Source: Verrucomicrobiaceae bacterium (GTDB taxonomy: Bacteria; Verrucomicrobiota; Verrucomicrobiia; Verrucomicrobiales; Verrucomicrobiaceae). From it: a DNA stretch of 34,946 bases. Below, one piece after another: positions 7,174-15,802 of this stretch. Position 1 is the stretch's first letter, and each line of letters begins with the position of its first letter. The stretch spans positions 1-34,946 of the forward strand of contig JAIXOU010000115.1 of NCBI GenBank assembly GCA_027486585.1, written 5' to 3'. A program made the position numbers and the translations under genes. The notes below the pieces were generated by a model. That model was not told where the DNA came from, did no database searches, and saw only the letters and a list, made by a program, of their open reading frames with translations.

Positions 7174-7776
7174 TTAGGCGTTGGCAAAGCCCAGGGAAGT
7201 CATGCGCTCGTGAATAGCGTCTTTGGCTTCAAGCAGCTCAGCAATTGGGTCCCACTTACCGCTCGTCAGAGCATCATGGGAGGTGTTTGGAATAGTGACG
7301 CTGAAACTTTCGCTACCAAAAACGACCTTACGATTGGCCACATCAACCGTGAGTGAAAGCGCAGGATTTGCCTCGACCGCAGCCGCCAGCTTGGCGATGT
7401 CTTCCGCCGAAGCCAAGACGCAAGGAATGCCGAGTGTGGTGCAGTTCCCAAAGAAAATCTCTGCAAAGCTTTGGGCGATGACGGCGCGGAAGCCAAAACG
7501 ATAGAGCGCCTGGGGAGCATGTTCACGGGAGCTACCACAACCGAAATTGGTGCCCGAAAGTAAAACAGAGGCACCTTTGAAACGAGGATCGTCCAACGGA
7601 TGGCCTGTCGGCTTACCATCTTTATCAAAGCGAACGTCATAAAAAGCGAACTCTCCGAGGCCGTCAAAAGTGACGCACTTCATGAAGCGTGCAGGAATAA
7701 TGCGGTCAGTGTCGATGTCTGAACCTGTAACGTGGACGGCAGTGCCGGTGACTTGAGTGATCTTTGCGAGAGCCAT
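7174..7776 (-). CDS. leuD: 3-isopropylmalate dehydratase small subunit
   Basis: LeuD and LeuC together isomerise 2-isopropylmalate to 3-isopropylmalate in leucine synthesis. The protein has the swivel-domain landmarks SDIDTDRIIPARFMK, GASVLLSGTNFGCGSSREHA and AVIAQSFAEIFFGNCTTLGI, and at 200 residues it has the normal length. The leuC partner is not adjacent. The start ATG at 7776 matches family N-termini. It precedes gcvH in the same direction with a 12-base gap. Confidence 0.95.
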   Translation of the reverse strand: MALAKITQVTGTAVHVTGSDIDTDRIIPARFMKCVTFDGLGEFAFYDVRFDKDGKPTGHPLDDPRFKGASVLLSGTNFGCGSSREHAPQALYRFGFRAVIAQSFAEIFFGNCTTLGIPCVLASAEDIAKLAAAVEANPALSLTVDVANRKVVFGSESFSVTIPNTSHDALTSGKWDPIAELLEAKDAIHERMTSLGFANA

Positions 7777-7812
7777 GGTGAGACAGCACCCATAAACAGA
7801 ACATTGACAGTC

Positions 7813-8403
7813 TCAAGCTTCAATCCGCGATTGATGAAACACCCAGCCAATCCCCGCCCCGAAACCGAGACCATAAAAAAGCCCCCAGGCAAGCTTACCC
7901 AGGATCATCCAATGCAGCCAATCCGACGAGTTTTTGGCAAAAGTCACTGCCTTGGGTTTACAATACTGATACATGGCCCAGTCACCGGCAAAGTAACCCG
8001 CTGAGTGAAGGAGAAACAGAACAGCGGATGCAATCAGCCAGCCCTTAGCAGAACCAAGAACCTTCATACTAATCCAGGTAAAGGCGAGGCAGCCGATCAA
8101 AGCACCCGTCCATTCCCCCGCCCTTCCTTTCAGACCAAACCAGGCAACGCACCAGAGAACAGAGTAGGCTAAGAACGCCGGCAGAAAAGCTCTGTAAAAA
8201 CGCCCTATGCCACCCGCAAGCGGTCCCAGTAAAAGCCCAGATAATCCAAGGAAAACGAGGGCAATGGCAGCATACATGCCCAGCTCACCGCCGAGATGAC
8301 GAAACACACCTGCGGCAAAAGCCCACACGGAAAAGGCAGCCGTGCTCACCAAAGCAAAGCCAATGCCGCCGTGGAGGGTATCTTTGATCAGTGAGCGCTG
8401 CAT
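7813..8403 (-). CDS. Integral membrane protein of unknown function
   Basis: The 196-residue protein has about five or six hydrophobic segments, separated by short loops with glycines and aromatic residues. Examples are VSTAAFSVWAFAAGVF, YAAIALVFLGLSGLLLGPLA and WLIASAVLFLLHSAGYFAGD. I recognise no family. The ATG at 8403 is preferred over longer options because it lies only eight bases after the stop of the oxidoreductase gene and puts the first membrane span near the N-terminus. The two are probably co-transcribed, a common arrangement near Gfo/Idh/MocA genes, but this does not define a role. Confidence 0.7.
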   Translation of the reverse strand: MQRSLIKDTLHGGIGFALVSTAAFSVWAFAAGVFRHLGGELGMYAAIALVFLGLSGLLLGPLAGGIGRFYRAFLPAFLAYSVLWCVAWFGLKGRAGEWTGALIGCLAFTWISMKVLGSAKGWLIASAVLFLLHSAGYFAGDWAMYQYCKPKAVTFAKNSSDWLHWMILGKLAWGLFYGLGFGAGIGWVFHQSRIEA

Positions 8404-8411
8404 GGCAAAAT

Positions 8412-9743
8412 TTACATCTCCCAGCCTGGGCGATATTGACGCTTCACCAAAGCGTTCGCAGCTTCGTTGTTCGAGATCTTCAGGCCTGGGGCATCCCACT
8501 GGAGTGTTTCTCCTGGAAAAGGACTGGCCAAGCAGCCAAGCAGCACGGCTTCCGTCAAAGGACCGGCATAATCAAAGTTAGCGCTGGGTTTTTTATCCCC
8601 TTTAAGACAGCAGTCGATGAAGTCGAACCAGTGATTGCGAGGCTCGAGTTTCGGATATTTGAAGCCTTTAAACTTCTCTTTGGGGAATAGCTGTGGCGTG
8701 CTGCCGTGCGGATGTAGGAGCACACCGTCTGTGCCGATGTAGATGCTTCCCTGACCTGGGAACTTAGCCGGATCGGCCAGAGCCATGACTTCCGCAGGGG
8801 GACGAGCATCGCCATCATACCAAGTCACTTTCACCGTCTCCCCAGCTGTGTATTGAGTGCCTTTAAACGTGTATTCAACCACCGCATTGATGGACCAATT
8901 CGTCGCATTCAAAGGAGCCGGCCCAGTGGATTTCACCGCAATTGGCGCAGCAAGTCCCAGTGAACGGAACCAACCGCTGAACATGTGACAGCCCATGTCT
9001 CCCAGTGTCCCCGTGCCAAAGTCACGGCGTTTACGCCAATTGCCAGGATGATAGTAGCCTGAGATAAAAGGTCGGTCTGTGGCCGTGCCTAGCCATTTGG
9101 TCCAATCCAGTTCAGCGGGAATAGGATCAGTCTTCTCTGGCACGGGCTCCATATCACCCCATTTCTTATTCGAAAAAGTATGCACTTCTTTGATCTTACC
9201 AATGGTACCCATGTGGACTAACTCGACCGCGAAGCGCTCAGTAAAATCTGATGAAATCTGGATTCCCATCTGAGTCATTACCCCTTTCTCCCGAGCTTTC
9301 AGCATGAGCTGACGGCATTCATACAAATTCTGTGCCAACGGTTTTTGACCATAGACATGTTTACCCAGATCCAAAGCCTTTAAACCAATCGGACCATGCA
9401 TATGGTCTGGGGTGGAAACATTGACGCTATCGATATTTCCAGCCTCTTTTTCCAGCAACTCACGCCAGTCTTGGTAGCACTTCACGTTGGGGAACTTTTG
9501 TTTCACACGGGCAAAGTTCCGCGTATCCACATCACACACGGCCGTCAGCTCCCACATGTCATGATTGGACATACTAGTGATGTCACTCCAAGACATGCCC
9601 GAAGCGCCAAAAGCTGCGTGGCGCAGTTTACCGTTAGGCGATGCCGCACGTAGTCCACTGGTCATAAAAGGTGCCGCAAAAAGTGTGCTGGCACTGGCTT
9701 GAAGAAAACGACGACGAGAAAGTGGGGCTTGAGGTAAATTCAT
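8412..9743 (-). CDS. Tat-exported Gfo/Idh/MocA-family oxidoreductase
   Basis: The start carries a twin-arginine signal (LSRRRFLQASAST, then a hydrophobic stretch). The NAD(P)-binding domain follows, with AAFGASGMSW in the nucleotide loop, VNVSTPDHMHGPIGLKALD and KHVYGQKPL. The last is the position of the catalytic EKP-type motif, here QKP as in many verrucomicrobial members. The C-terminal half is the alpha/beta substrate domain with GTGTLGDMGCHMF. Such proteins oxidise or reduce sugars and inositols, and the Tat signal places a folded, cofactor-loaded enzyme outside the cytoplasm. The substrate cannot be read from sequence. The nearby DUF1080 gene fits a sugar-degradation theme. Confidence 0.92.
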   Translation of the reverse strand: MNLPQAPLSRRRFLQASASTLFAAPFMTSGLRAASPNGKLRHAAFGASGMSWSDITSMSNHDMWELTAVCDVDTRNFARVKQKFPNVKCYQDWRELLEKEAGNIDSVNVSTPDHMHGPIGLKALDLGKHVYGQKPLAQNLYECRQLMLKAREKGVMTQMGIQISSDFTERFAVELVHMGTIGKIKEVHTFSNKKWGDMEPVPEKTDPIPAELDWTKWLGTATDRPFISGYYHPGNWRKRRDFGTGTLGDMGCHMFSGWFRSLGLAAPIAVKSTGPAPLNATNWSINAVVEYTFKGTQYTAGETVKVTWYDGDARPPAEVMALADPAKFPGQGSIYIGTDGVLLHPHGSTPQLFPKEKFKGFKYPKLEPRNHWFDFIDCCLKGDKKPSANFDYAGPLTEAVLLGCLASPFPGETLQWDAPGLKISNNEAANALVKRQYRPGWEM

Positions 9744-9793
9744 ACTGAGTGAAGTAAACGAAGTGAACAGATCTAGTCTGGCAAAGCAGACAC

Positions 9794-9829
9794 AAAAAGG
9801 CCGGAAAATTCATCTAGAATCTTCCGGCC
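9794..9829 (-). terminator. Rho-independent terminator of the 9849-11381 gene
   Basis: On the minus strand a stem of GGCCGGAA with TTCCGGCC (9799-9806 paired with 9822-9829) is extended by an inner ATTC/GAAT pairing. It is followed at once by TTTTT (9794-9798). It lies 20 bases past the stop of the exported Ala/Pro-rich protein gene and insulates the oxidoreductase gene that follows. Confidence 0.85.
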
Positions 9830-9848
9830 CTAATGAATCGTGACCGCT

Positions 9849-11381
9849 TTATTCGGACTTCTTCTTTTGCTGCTTCAAGAAGGCTGCACCCATGCCCACA
9901 ATCACCAGCGCCATGCCAATGATGATGTAGAGCTGAAGGTTGGATTCTTCTTCCACGGGCATTTGCATCACTGGAGCAGGCATTTGGGCTGCGGGAGCCG
10001 CATATTGCTGCTGCGGCTGGGGCGCTACTGCAGGTGCCACGGCGGCAGGCACGGGGACAGCAGCAGCAGGTGCCACGGGGGCAGTTGTCGCAGTGGCAGG
10101 CATCTGTGCAGGAGTTGCTGTTGCAGCTGGCGTTGCGGCAGCTGGTGCGGTTGCCGCAGCAGGTTTTCCTGTAGCAGCTGCACCGCCACTGGCTTCAGCC
10201 AGAATTGCAGCAACTCGTGCGTCTTGCTGAGTTGCCTGCATGCCACCGACGGCCGAGGAACCACTGGTGGCTGTTGCCGTTGATGCTGTCCCGCGGACGA
10301 GTTGACCATAAAGAATCATCAGTCTCTGACGCAGATCATTTGGCACATCCCTGAATTCATTCGCAAGTGGTAAGGCTGAGGCACGCTCAAAAGCCGCAGC
10401 TCCACCCGTGTAATCGCCTTCGCCAATTTTCCGATAACAGGCCATGAGGACTTCATTCTGAGCTTTCAGTTCCTGTAAGTTATAAACTTCCAGTCGGCTT
10501 TTTTCAGTGACTGCATCTTTCTGCGCTGTCTGAATCGTCGAGATGTCGTATTTATACGGAACAACCCAACGAATCCTCTGATTTCTCATGGCATCCGACA
10601 TCGCGCGCCATTTATTGAGTTCATCTTCAATGGCGTTTTTAGTTTTCGAGAGTTCAGGTTCCTGCAATTTGGAAAGTCCCAATTTACGAGCTTGGTCCAA
10701 CTGTGAAAACTCAGAAGACATTTTATCCAAAACACCAATCCACTTGTCAAGAATGCCCATCGCTTCAGGAATGGCTTCAATGTAATAGGAGGAGCCAACA
10801 TAGCCAGGGCGTGCAGAGAAGAATTTATCAAAGGCACGAAGTGCTTCCACGTAATCACGTGCAGCTGCTTTTTCCCGCATTTCAGAAAGAATCCGGAAAG
10901 CTTCGATGTTAAAACTTTCCCCTTTGGATTCCTTCAAGCTCAACCAGCGACCTTCAAGCTTGACCTGGCCATTGGTTACGAGAGTTTTTTCTTCCTGAAG
11001 CTTTTCAATGATGCCCTCGACCTCTTTCGCTTCTGGCGTGGAGGCATACTTATTCACGAATGGACGCAGGCGATCTTGAATGATCTGCTCATACTGATCC
11101 GCTTTCAGCAGATCCGCAGTGGGCAGGATCTTGCGAAGGTCCACCACTTCGACTTCTTCCGGACGCTGTTTGATCACTTGGGCGATCTCTGCCATTGGAA
11201 AGACCTTGTCGTCCATGATCTTTGGCGTCAGGCGGTACTTCATGCGTACCCCCTGAGCCGTTTGCTCAATGATGCTACCTTCGACCTTGCTGCCATTTTT
11301 CAGCATTAGGATGTCGGCTTTGACAAAGGAGGTGCCGCAGAGGAGCGCCAAGAAAGCGATGCGGGTTCGGCTAGATTTCAT
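9849..11381 (-). CDS. Exported, membrane-anchored protein with Ala/Pro/Thr-rich linker
   Basis: The 510-residue protein starts with a signal peptide (MKSSRTRIAFLALLCGTSFV). A small beta-rich domain follows (residues ~23-70, ILMLKNGSKVEGSIIEQ) that resembles exported domains in other Verrucomicrobiota, and then a helical middle region to about residue 360. A low-complexity Ala/Pro/Thr/Gln linker spans ~370-475. It ends with one membrane helix (LYIIIGMALVIVGMGAAFL) and a basic KQQKKKSE tail. This type-I topology with a long outer linker suggests a periplasmic or surface protein anchored by its C-terminus. No catalytic motif is visible. Confidence 0.8.
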   Translation of the reverse strand: MKSSRTRIAFLALLCGTSFVKADILMLKNGSKVEGSIIEQTAQGVRMKYRLTPKIMDDKVFPMAEIAQVIKQRPEEVEVVDLRKILPTADLLKADQYEQIIQDRLRPFVNKYASTPEAKEVEGIIEKLQEEKTLVTNGQVKLEGRWLSLKESKGESFNIEAFRILSEMREKAAARDYVEALRAFDKFFSARPGYVGSSYYIEAIPEAMGILDKWIGVLDKMSSEFSQLDQARKLGLSKLQEPELSKTKNAIEDELNKWRAMSDAMRNQRIRWVVPYKYDISTIQTAQKDAVTEKSRLEVYNLQELKAQNEVLMACYRKIGEGDYTGGAAAFERASALPLANEFRDVPNDLRQRLMILYGQLVRGTASTATATSGSSAVGGMQATQQDARVAAILAEASGGAAATGKPAAATAPAAATPAATATPAQMPATATTAPVAPAAAVPVPAAVAPAVAPQPQQQYAAPAAQMPAPVMQMPVEEESNLQLYIIIGMALVIVGMGAAFLKQQKKKSE

Positions 11382-11420
11382 AACTCGGAATGATGGAATA
11401 GGGATAATAGAAGCAGATGG

Positions 11421-11447
11421 TTAAATCTGCTGAATTTCCAGATTTAA
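11421..11447. promoter_or_regulatory. Perfect 9-bp inverted repeat upstream of the exported protein gene
   Basis: TTAAATCTG (11421-11429) and CAGATTTAA (11439-11447) are separated by nine bases, about 40 bases upstream of the ATG at 11381. There is no U-run, so an operator or a 5'-leader hairpin is more likely than a terminator. Confidence 0.4.
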
Positions 11448-11558
11448 TCGGGAATTCATCCCAGAGTAAAGAGAGAATCCCGTCTAATACAGACTTCGTC
11501 GATCATCGCTCCCCTTTGAAATGGAGTTCTCTGGATCTAAACTATTAAGAATCGTTGA

Positions 11559-11588
11559 TTTACAGACTGTCGTTATGGAGATTATAGT
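11559..11588 (+). promoter_or_regulatory. Candidate promoter of the polysaccharide cluster
   Basis: TTTACA (11559-11564) and TATAGT (11583-11588), 18 bases apart, precede the glycosyltransferase ATG at 11597 by eight bases. If used, transcription would start at or within a few bases of the start codon, giving a nearly leaderless message. This is a motif match only. Confidence 0.3.
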
Positions 11589-11596
11589 TTCAGCAC

Positions 11597-13807
11597 ATGC
11601 CCTCATGCAGTCTGCCATACCGTCTAGCTTTTCTCATCCGTGACCTCGGTCACGGCGGAGCTCAGCGACAATTGGTCACACTTGCGTCAGCTCTCGCACG
11701 CCAAACGGAGTTCGACGTGCATGTCATTCACTTTTATCCAGGCCCTTTTGAGCAAGCTCTAAAGCTGGCTGGAGTGAAAACCATCTGTGTGGGTAAAAAG
11801 CACCGCTGGGACCTCGTTGGCTTTTTTGTCAGACTCGTGGCCACCTTTAGCACGCTGCGACCGCAGGTGATTCATGGATACTTGCACGAATCCAATCTGA
11901 TGGCCCTTTTTATGAAGCCTTTTTGCGGTTTCCCAAAAGTCGTCTGGGGCATTCGTGATTCTCAGACAGATGCCGACACCTGGGGACTGCTGGGCAAATG
12001 GAGCTTTCGCCTCAACTGCCTTCTCTCAGGCTGGGCAGATCAAATCATCGCCAATTCACGTGCTGGGCGTGACTACTACATTTGCCATGGCTACCCTGAG
12101 TCCAATTTCGCCGTGATACCCAACGGGATCGACTCACAGCGATTCAAACCCCAATCACACAACGGTAACGGCAACACTTTTGCTCTGATCGGTCGCCTGC
12201 ATCCGATGAAGGACCACTCGACCTTTCTTCGTGCCCTAGCTCTGACGCCACAGGCTAAAGCTGTCATCATTGGCAATGGTGATGCTGCTTATGCCGCAGA
12301 AATGCATGCTCTGGCAGGTTCTTTAGGACTTTCAGATCGCATCGAGTGGCAACCAGCTAGGGACGATCTTTCGACTCTCTATCCCAGCTTTGACGCCCTT
12401 GTTTCGACGTCAGCCTATGGTGAAGGCTTTTCCAACGTCATCGGAGAAGCCATGGCCTGCGGACTGCCCTGCATCGCCAGCGATGTGGGTGACTCCGCCT
12501 GGCTGGTTAATGATCCGAACTGGACCTTCCCAGCCACAGATCATGATCGTTTAGCTCAGAATATGAGCCGCTTTCTAACCATGAATCCTGAAGAACGCCA
12601 GCAGCTCAGTCAAAACAATCGCCAGCGTATCGAAGACAACTTCACCGTCGATCAGATGGTCAAACGAACCGCAAAACTTATGCGCAACTCCCAACGGGTA
12701 CTTTGGATCACCACAGGACTAGGCACAGGTGGAGCTGAGCGAATGCTTACCCAACTCATCACGGGCTTACCCCAATACCAACACACGGTCATCTCACTTA
12801 CCATTGGGGGGAAATACATCGACCCCATCCGTGCCACAGGTGCCGAAGTCCATACCCTCGACATGCCTGCTGGGAAGCCGACCCTGAGCGCTTTATGGCG
12901 ACTTTTCAGACTGTCCTGGCAGATCAAATCTGACACCATCATGGGCTGGATGTATCATGGTTGTTTGGCTGCCGTCATGGTCAAATTTTTCCGGCTTGGC
13001 CGTGGGCGCATCATCTGGAATGTCCGCCAATCACTTTATGATCTTTCCCATGAAAAACGCGGCAGCGCTCTTGTCATCAAGGCACTCGCAAAACTTGCCT
13101 TTTGCAGTGAAACCATCACTTACAATTCCAAGCTCAGTGCGCGCCAGCATGAAGCGATAGGTTATCCTCAGAGTCAGACCAAATTGATCCCCAATGGCTT
13201 TGATTTAGACAAGTGGACACCGCTACCGCCAGAAGAGAGCTCTCAGAAAACCAAATCATCTTCGCTCTGCATTGGCCGCTTCGGGCGCTACACCGCCATG
13301 AAAGACTACCCCACCTTTCTTGAAGCTGCCGCACTTATTGTAAAAGAGCTGCCTGAAGCCCAGTTTCTCCTTGTCGGAACTGGCGTTGACTCAACCAACA
13401 GCGAACTCACCACCCATATCGATCGTCTTTTCCTAACAAACAGCGTGCATCTTCTTGGCGAGCGCGAAGACCTGCCTGAGCTGACAGCCAGCCTCGATCT
13501 TGTCGTCTCCTCTTCTGCCTTTGGTGAAGGCTTCCCCAATGTCATCGGTGAGGCCATGGCATGCGGCATCCCCATCGTCGCCACAGACATCGGTGATACG
13601 GCCTGGGTCGTGGGAGAAAGCGGCAGACTCGTCCCCGCAACTGATCCTCAAGCCCTGGCTAAAGCCTGCATTGAAACACTGCGACTACCAGCCGAGCAGC
13701 GCAATAAACTTGGCCAAGCAGGTCGCCAGCGCATCGCCGATCACTTTTCCCTCAGCAGTGTCCTCACTCAGTTCGACGCCCTGCTTCAACCAAGCACCAA
13801 GAACTAA
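11597..13807 (+). CDS. Tandem double GT4 glycosyltransferase
   Basis: Two complete GT4-type (GT-B fold) glycosyltransferases are fused in one 736-residue chain. Domain one (about 1-365) opens with FLIRDLGHGGAQRQLVTLA and carries GEGFSNVIGEAMACGLPCIA. Domain two (from about 370) opens with ITTGLGTGGAERMLTQL and carries GEGFPNVIGEAMACGIPIVA. These are the donor-binding EX7E blocks, and both are intact. The halves are clearly related, so the gene probably arose by tandem duplication and fusion. It would add two sugars, or the same sugar twice, during cell-surface polysaccharide synthesis. It heads a plus-strand run with the asnB-like and ligase genes. Confidence 0.93.
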   Translation: MPSCSLPYRLAFLIRDLGHGGAQRQLVTLASALARQTEFDVHVIHFYPGPFEQALKLAGVKTICVGKKHRWDLVGFFVRLVATFSTLRPQVIHGYLHESNLMALFMKPFCGFPKVVWGIRDSQTDADTWGLLGKWSFRLNCLLSGWADQIIANSRAGRDYYICHGYPESNFAVIPNGIDSQRFKPQSHNGNGNTFALIGRLHPMKDHSTFLRALALTPQAKAVIIGNGDAAYAAEMHALAGSLGLSDRIEWQPARDDLSTLYPSFDALVSTSAYGEGFSNVIGEAMACGLPCIASDVGDSAWLVNDPNWTFPATDHDRLAQNMSRFLTMNPEERQQLSQNNRQRIEDNFTVDQMVKRTAKLMRNSQRVLWITTGLGTGGAERMLTQLITGLPQYQHTVISLTIGGKYIDPIRATGAEVHTLDMPAGKPTLSALWRLFRLSWQIKSDTIMGWMYHGCLAAVMVKFFRLGRGRIIWNVRQSLYDLSHEKRGSALVIKALAKLAFCSETITYNSKLSARQHEAIGYPQSQTKLIPNGFDLDKWTPLPPEESSQKTKSSSLCIGRFGRYTAMKDYPTFLEAAALIVKELPEAQFLLVGTGVDSTNSELTTHIDRLFLTNSVHLLGEREDLPELTASLDLVVSSSAFGEGFPNVIGEAMACGIPIVATDIGDTAWVVGESGRLVPATDPQALAKACIETLRLPAEQRNKLGQAGRQRIADHFSLSSVLTQFDALLQPSTKN

Positions 13808-13826
13808 GAACCAAGAAACATCTTCT

Positions 13827-15791
13827 ATGTGCGGCATCTCCGGCTACTTCACCCCTCCACGTTCCCGTTCATCCGATCAGATGACCGCCGAGGTCACTCG
13901 CATGACCAATGCCATCGTCCTTCGGGGGCCCGACGACGGAGGCTCGTGGATAGATGCAGAAACTGGTATCGCCCTGGGACATCGTCGTCTGAGCATCCTG
14001 GATCTCTCACCCCTCGGCCGCCAACCCATGGCAAGCGCCGACGGGCGCTACATCATCGTCTTTAATGGCGAGATCTATAACTTCCAGCAACTGCGCGCCG
14101 AGCTAGAACCTCTCGGCCACACGTGGCGCGGCCACTCGGACACCGAGATCATGCTGGCCGCCTTTCTGCAATGGGGCGTGCTGGAGGCAACGCGCCGATT
14201 CAATGGCATGTTTGCCTTTGCCCTCTGGGACAAGCAAGACCGCGTCCTCCATCTGGGCCGTGACAGACTCGGGGAAAAGCCTCTCTATTACGGCTGGGTC
14301 GGCGACACCTTTGTTTTTGGCTCCGAGTTAAAGGCCATCCATCAGTTCCCAGGATTCGACAACGCCATCAATCGTGACGCCCTCTGTTCGCAAATCCGCT
14401 TCAGTTACATCCCTGATCCACTCTGCATTTATCAAGGCATTCATAAGCTGCCGCCAGCATCGCTCATCAGCCTCCGATCCCATTCAGATAAACCCACACC
14501 ACAGCTCTACTGGTCACTCCGCAGCGTCATCGAGCATGGACTCGATAATCCATTCACCGGCAGCGAAACCCAGGCCATCGATACCTTTGAGTCCATGCTT
14601 AAAGACGCCGTCGGTATGCGCATGATCTCTGACGTGCCCCTCGGGGCCTTCCTCTCTGGCGGAGTCGATTCGTCCCTCATCGTCGCCATGATGCAGAAGC
14701 AGAGTGCGCGGCCCGTGCGCACCTTCACCATCGGATTCGACGTCGCTGAATACAACGAAGCCAAGTTTGCCAAAGAAGTAGCCACCCACCTCGGCACCGA
14801 CCACACCGAGATGTATGTCACAGGTAAGGACGCGCTAGAGACCATCCCGCTCATGCCCGCGCTCTACGACGAGCCCTTCTCCGATCAATCCCAGATCCCC
14901 ACCTACCTCGTCTGCAAAATGGCACGCCAGCATGTCACCGTCGCCCTCAGTGGTGATGCAGGTGATGAGCTGTTCGGCGGTTACGAGCGCTACTTCATGG
15001 GGCGCAGTCTATGGGATAAATTCGCCTGGATGCCGCCCTCTTTGAAAAAACTGACCGCAGGCGCCATGACAGCCCTGCCGCCGTCAGTACTTAATTCGTT
15101 AGGCACACTCGCCCGCCCCCTCCTGCCACAGAGCCTCAAAAAAGCAGCCATGGGAGATAAGCTGCACAAGCTCGCCGAAGTCATCGCCGCGCCCGGCATG
15201 GAGTCCCTCTATCTCACCCTCATGTCCCATTGGAAGCAGCCCGAGCAGATCGTCATCGGCGGGCATGATCCCCAGACCAGCATCACCAACACCGCCGGTT
15301 GGCCTCGCGTCAGCGACTTCACCCACCGCATGATGCACCTGGACATGGAGACCTACCTCCCCGGAGACATTCTCGCTAAAGTCGATCGCGCCGCCATGGG
15401 TGTCAGTTTGGAAGGGCGCATCCCACTGCTAGACACTAACCTCATCGAGTTCGCCTGGACCATCCCCCACGCCATGAAAGTCCGTCAAGGTCGCGGCAAA
15501 TGGCTGATGAGAGAGACCCTCTACCGCCACGTCCCCAAAAGCATGATCGACCGCCCCAAACGCGGCTTCGGTGTCCCCATGGAGCACTGGCTGCGTGGAG
15601 AACTCCGCGACTGGGCCGATGATCTACTCAGCGAGTCCCGCCTCAAACGCGAAGGCTACTTCCACCCCGCCCCCATCCGCCAAAAGTGGCAAGAGCACCT
15701 TAGCGGCACCCGCAACTGGCACTTTTATTTGTGGGACATTCTCATGTTCCAAGCATGGCTTCAGGAGCAGAAGAAGGTCTCACAGAATTAG
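13827..15791 (+). CDS. asnB: Asparagine synthase (glutamine-hydrolysing), AsnB type
   Basis: The N-terminal glutaminase domain starts MCGISGYF, where Cys2 is the nucleophile after Met removal. It shows LRGPDDGG and FNGEIYNF. The synthetase domain has the ATP PP-loop SGGVDSS at 277-283 and the DAGDELFGGYERYF block. The 654 residues are typical. In polysaccharide clusters, AsnB-like amidotransferases often amidate sugar carboxyls rather than making asparagine, and its place between a glycosyltransferase and a ligase/polymerase gene favours this. The start at 13827 is fixed by the nucleophile; the longer open frame upstream overlaps the glycosyltransferase gene and is not used. Confidence 0.93.
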   Translation: MCGISGYFTPPRSRSSDQMTAEVTRMTNAIVLRGPDDGGSWIDAETGIALGHRRLSILDLSPLGRQPMASADGRYIIVFNGEIYNFQQLRAELEPLGHTWRGHSDTEIMLAAFLQWGVLEATRRFNGMFAFALWDKQDRVLHLGRDRLGEKPLYYGWVGDTFVFGSELKAIHQFPGFDNAINRDALCSQIRFSYIPDPLCIYQGIHKLPPASLISLRSHSDKPTPQLYWSLRSVIEHGLDNPFTGSETQAIDTFESMLKDAVGMRMISDVPLGAFLSGGVDSSLIVAMMQKQSARPVRTFTIGFDVAEYNEAKFAKEVATHLGTDHTEMYVTGKDALETIPLMPALYDEPFSDQSQIPTYLVCKMARQHVTVALSGDAGDELFGGYERYFMGRSLWDKFAWMPPSLKKLTAGAMTALPPSVLNSLGTLARPLLPQSLKKAAMGDKLHKLAEVIAAPGMESLYLTLMSHWKQPEQIVIGGHDPQTSITNTAGWPRVSDFTHRMMHLDMETYLPGDILAKVDRAAMGVSLEGRIPLLDTNLIEFAWTIPHAMKVRQGRGKWLMRETLYRHVPKSMIDRPKRGFGVPMEHWLRGELRDWADDLLSESRLKREGYFHPAPIRQKWQEHLSGTRNWHFYLWDILMFQAWLQEQKKVSQN

Positions 15792-15802
15792 ACTTTTTTG
15801 AA

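Noticed and set aside
9940..10230. Ala/Gly-rich plus-strand frame opposite the exported protein's linker
   Set aside because: Produced by the Ala/Pro-rich codon bias of the minus-strand linker; no independent evidence of coding.
13500..13826. Upstream extension of the asnB reading frame overlapping the glycosyltransferase gene
   Set aside because: AsnB must begin Met-Cys for the glutaminase nucleophile, which fixes the start at 13827; the extension is out of frame with a well-supported gene.
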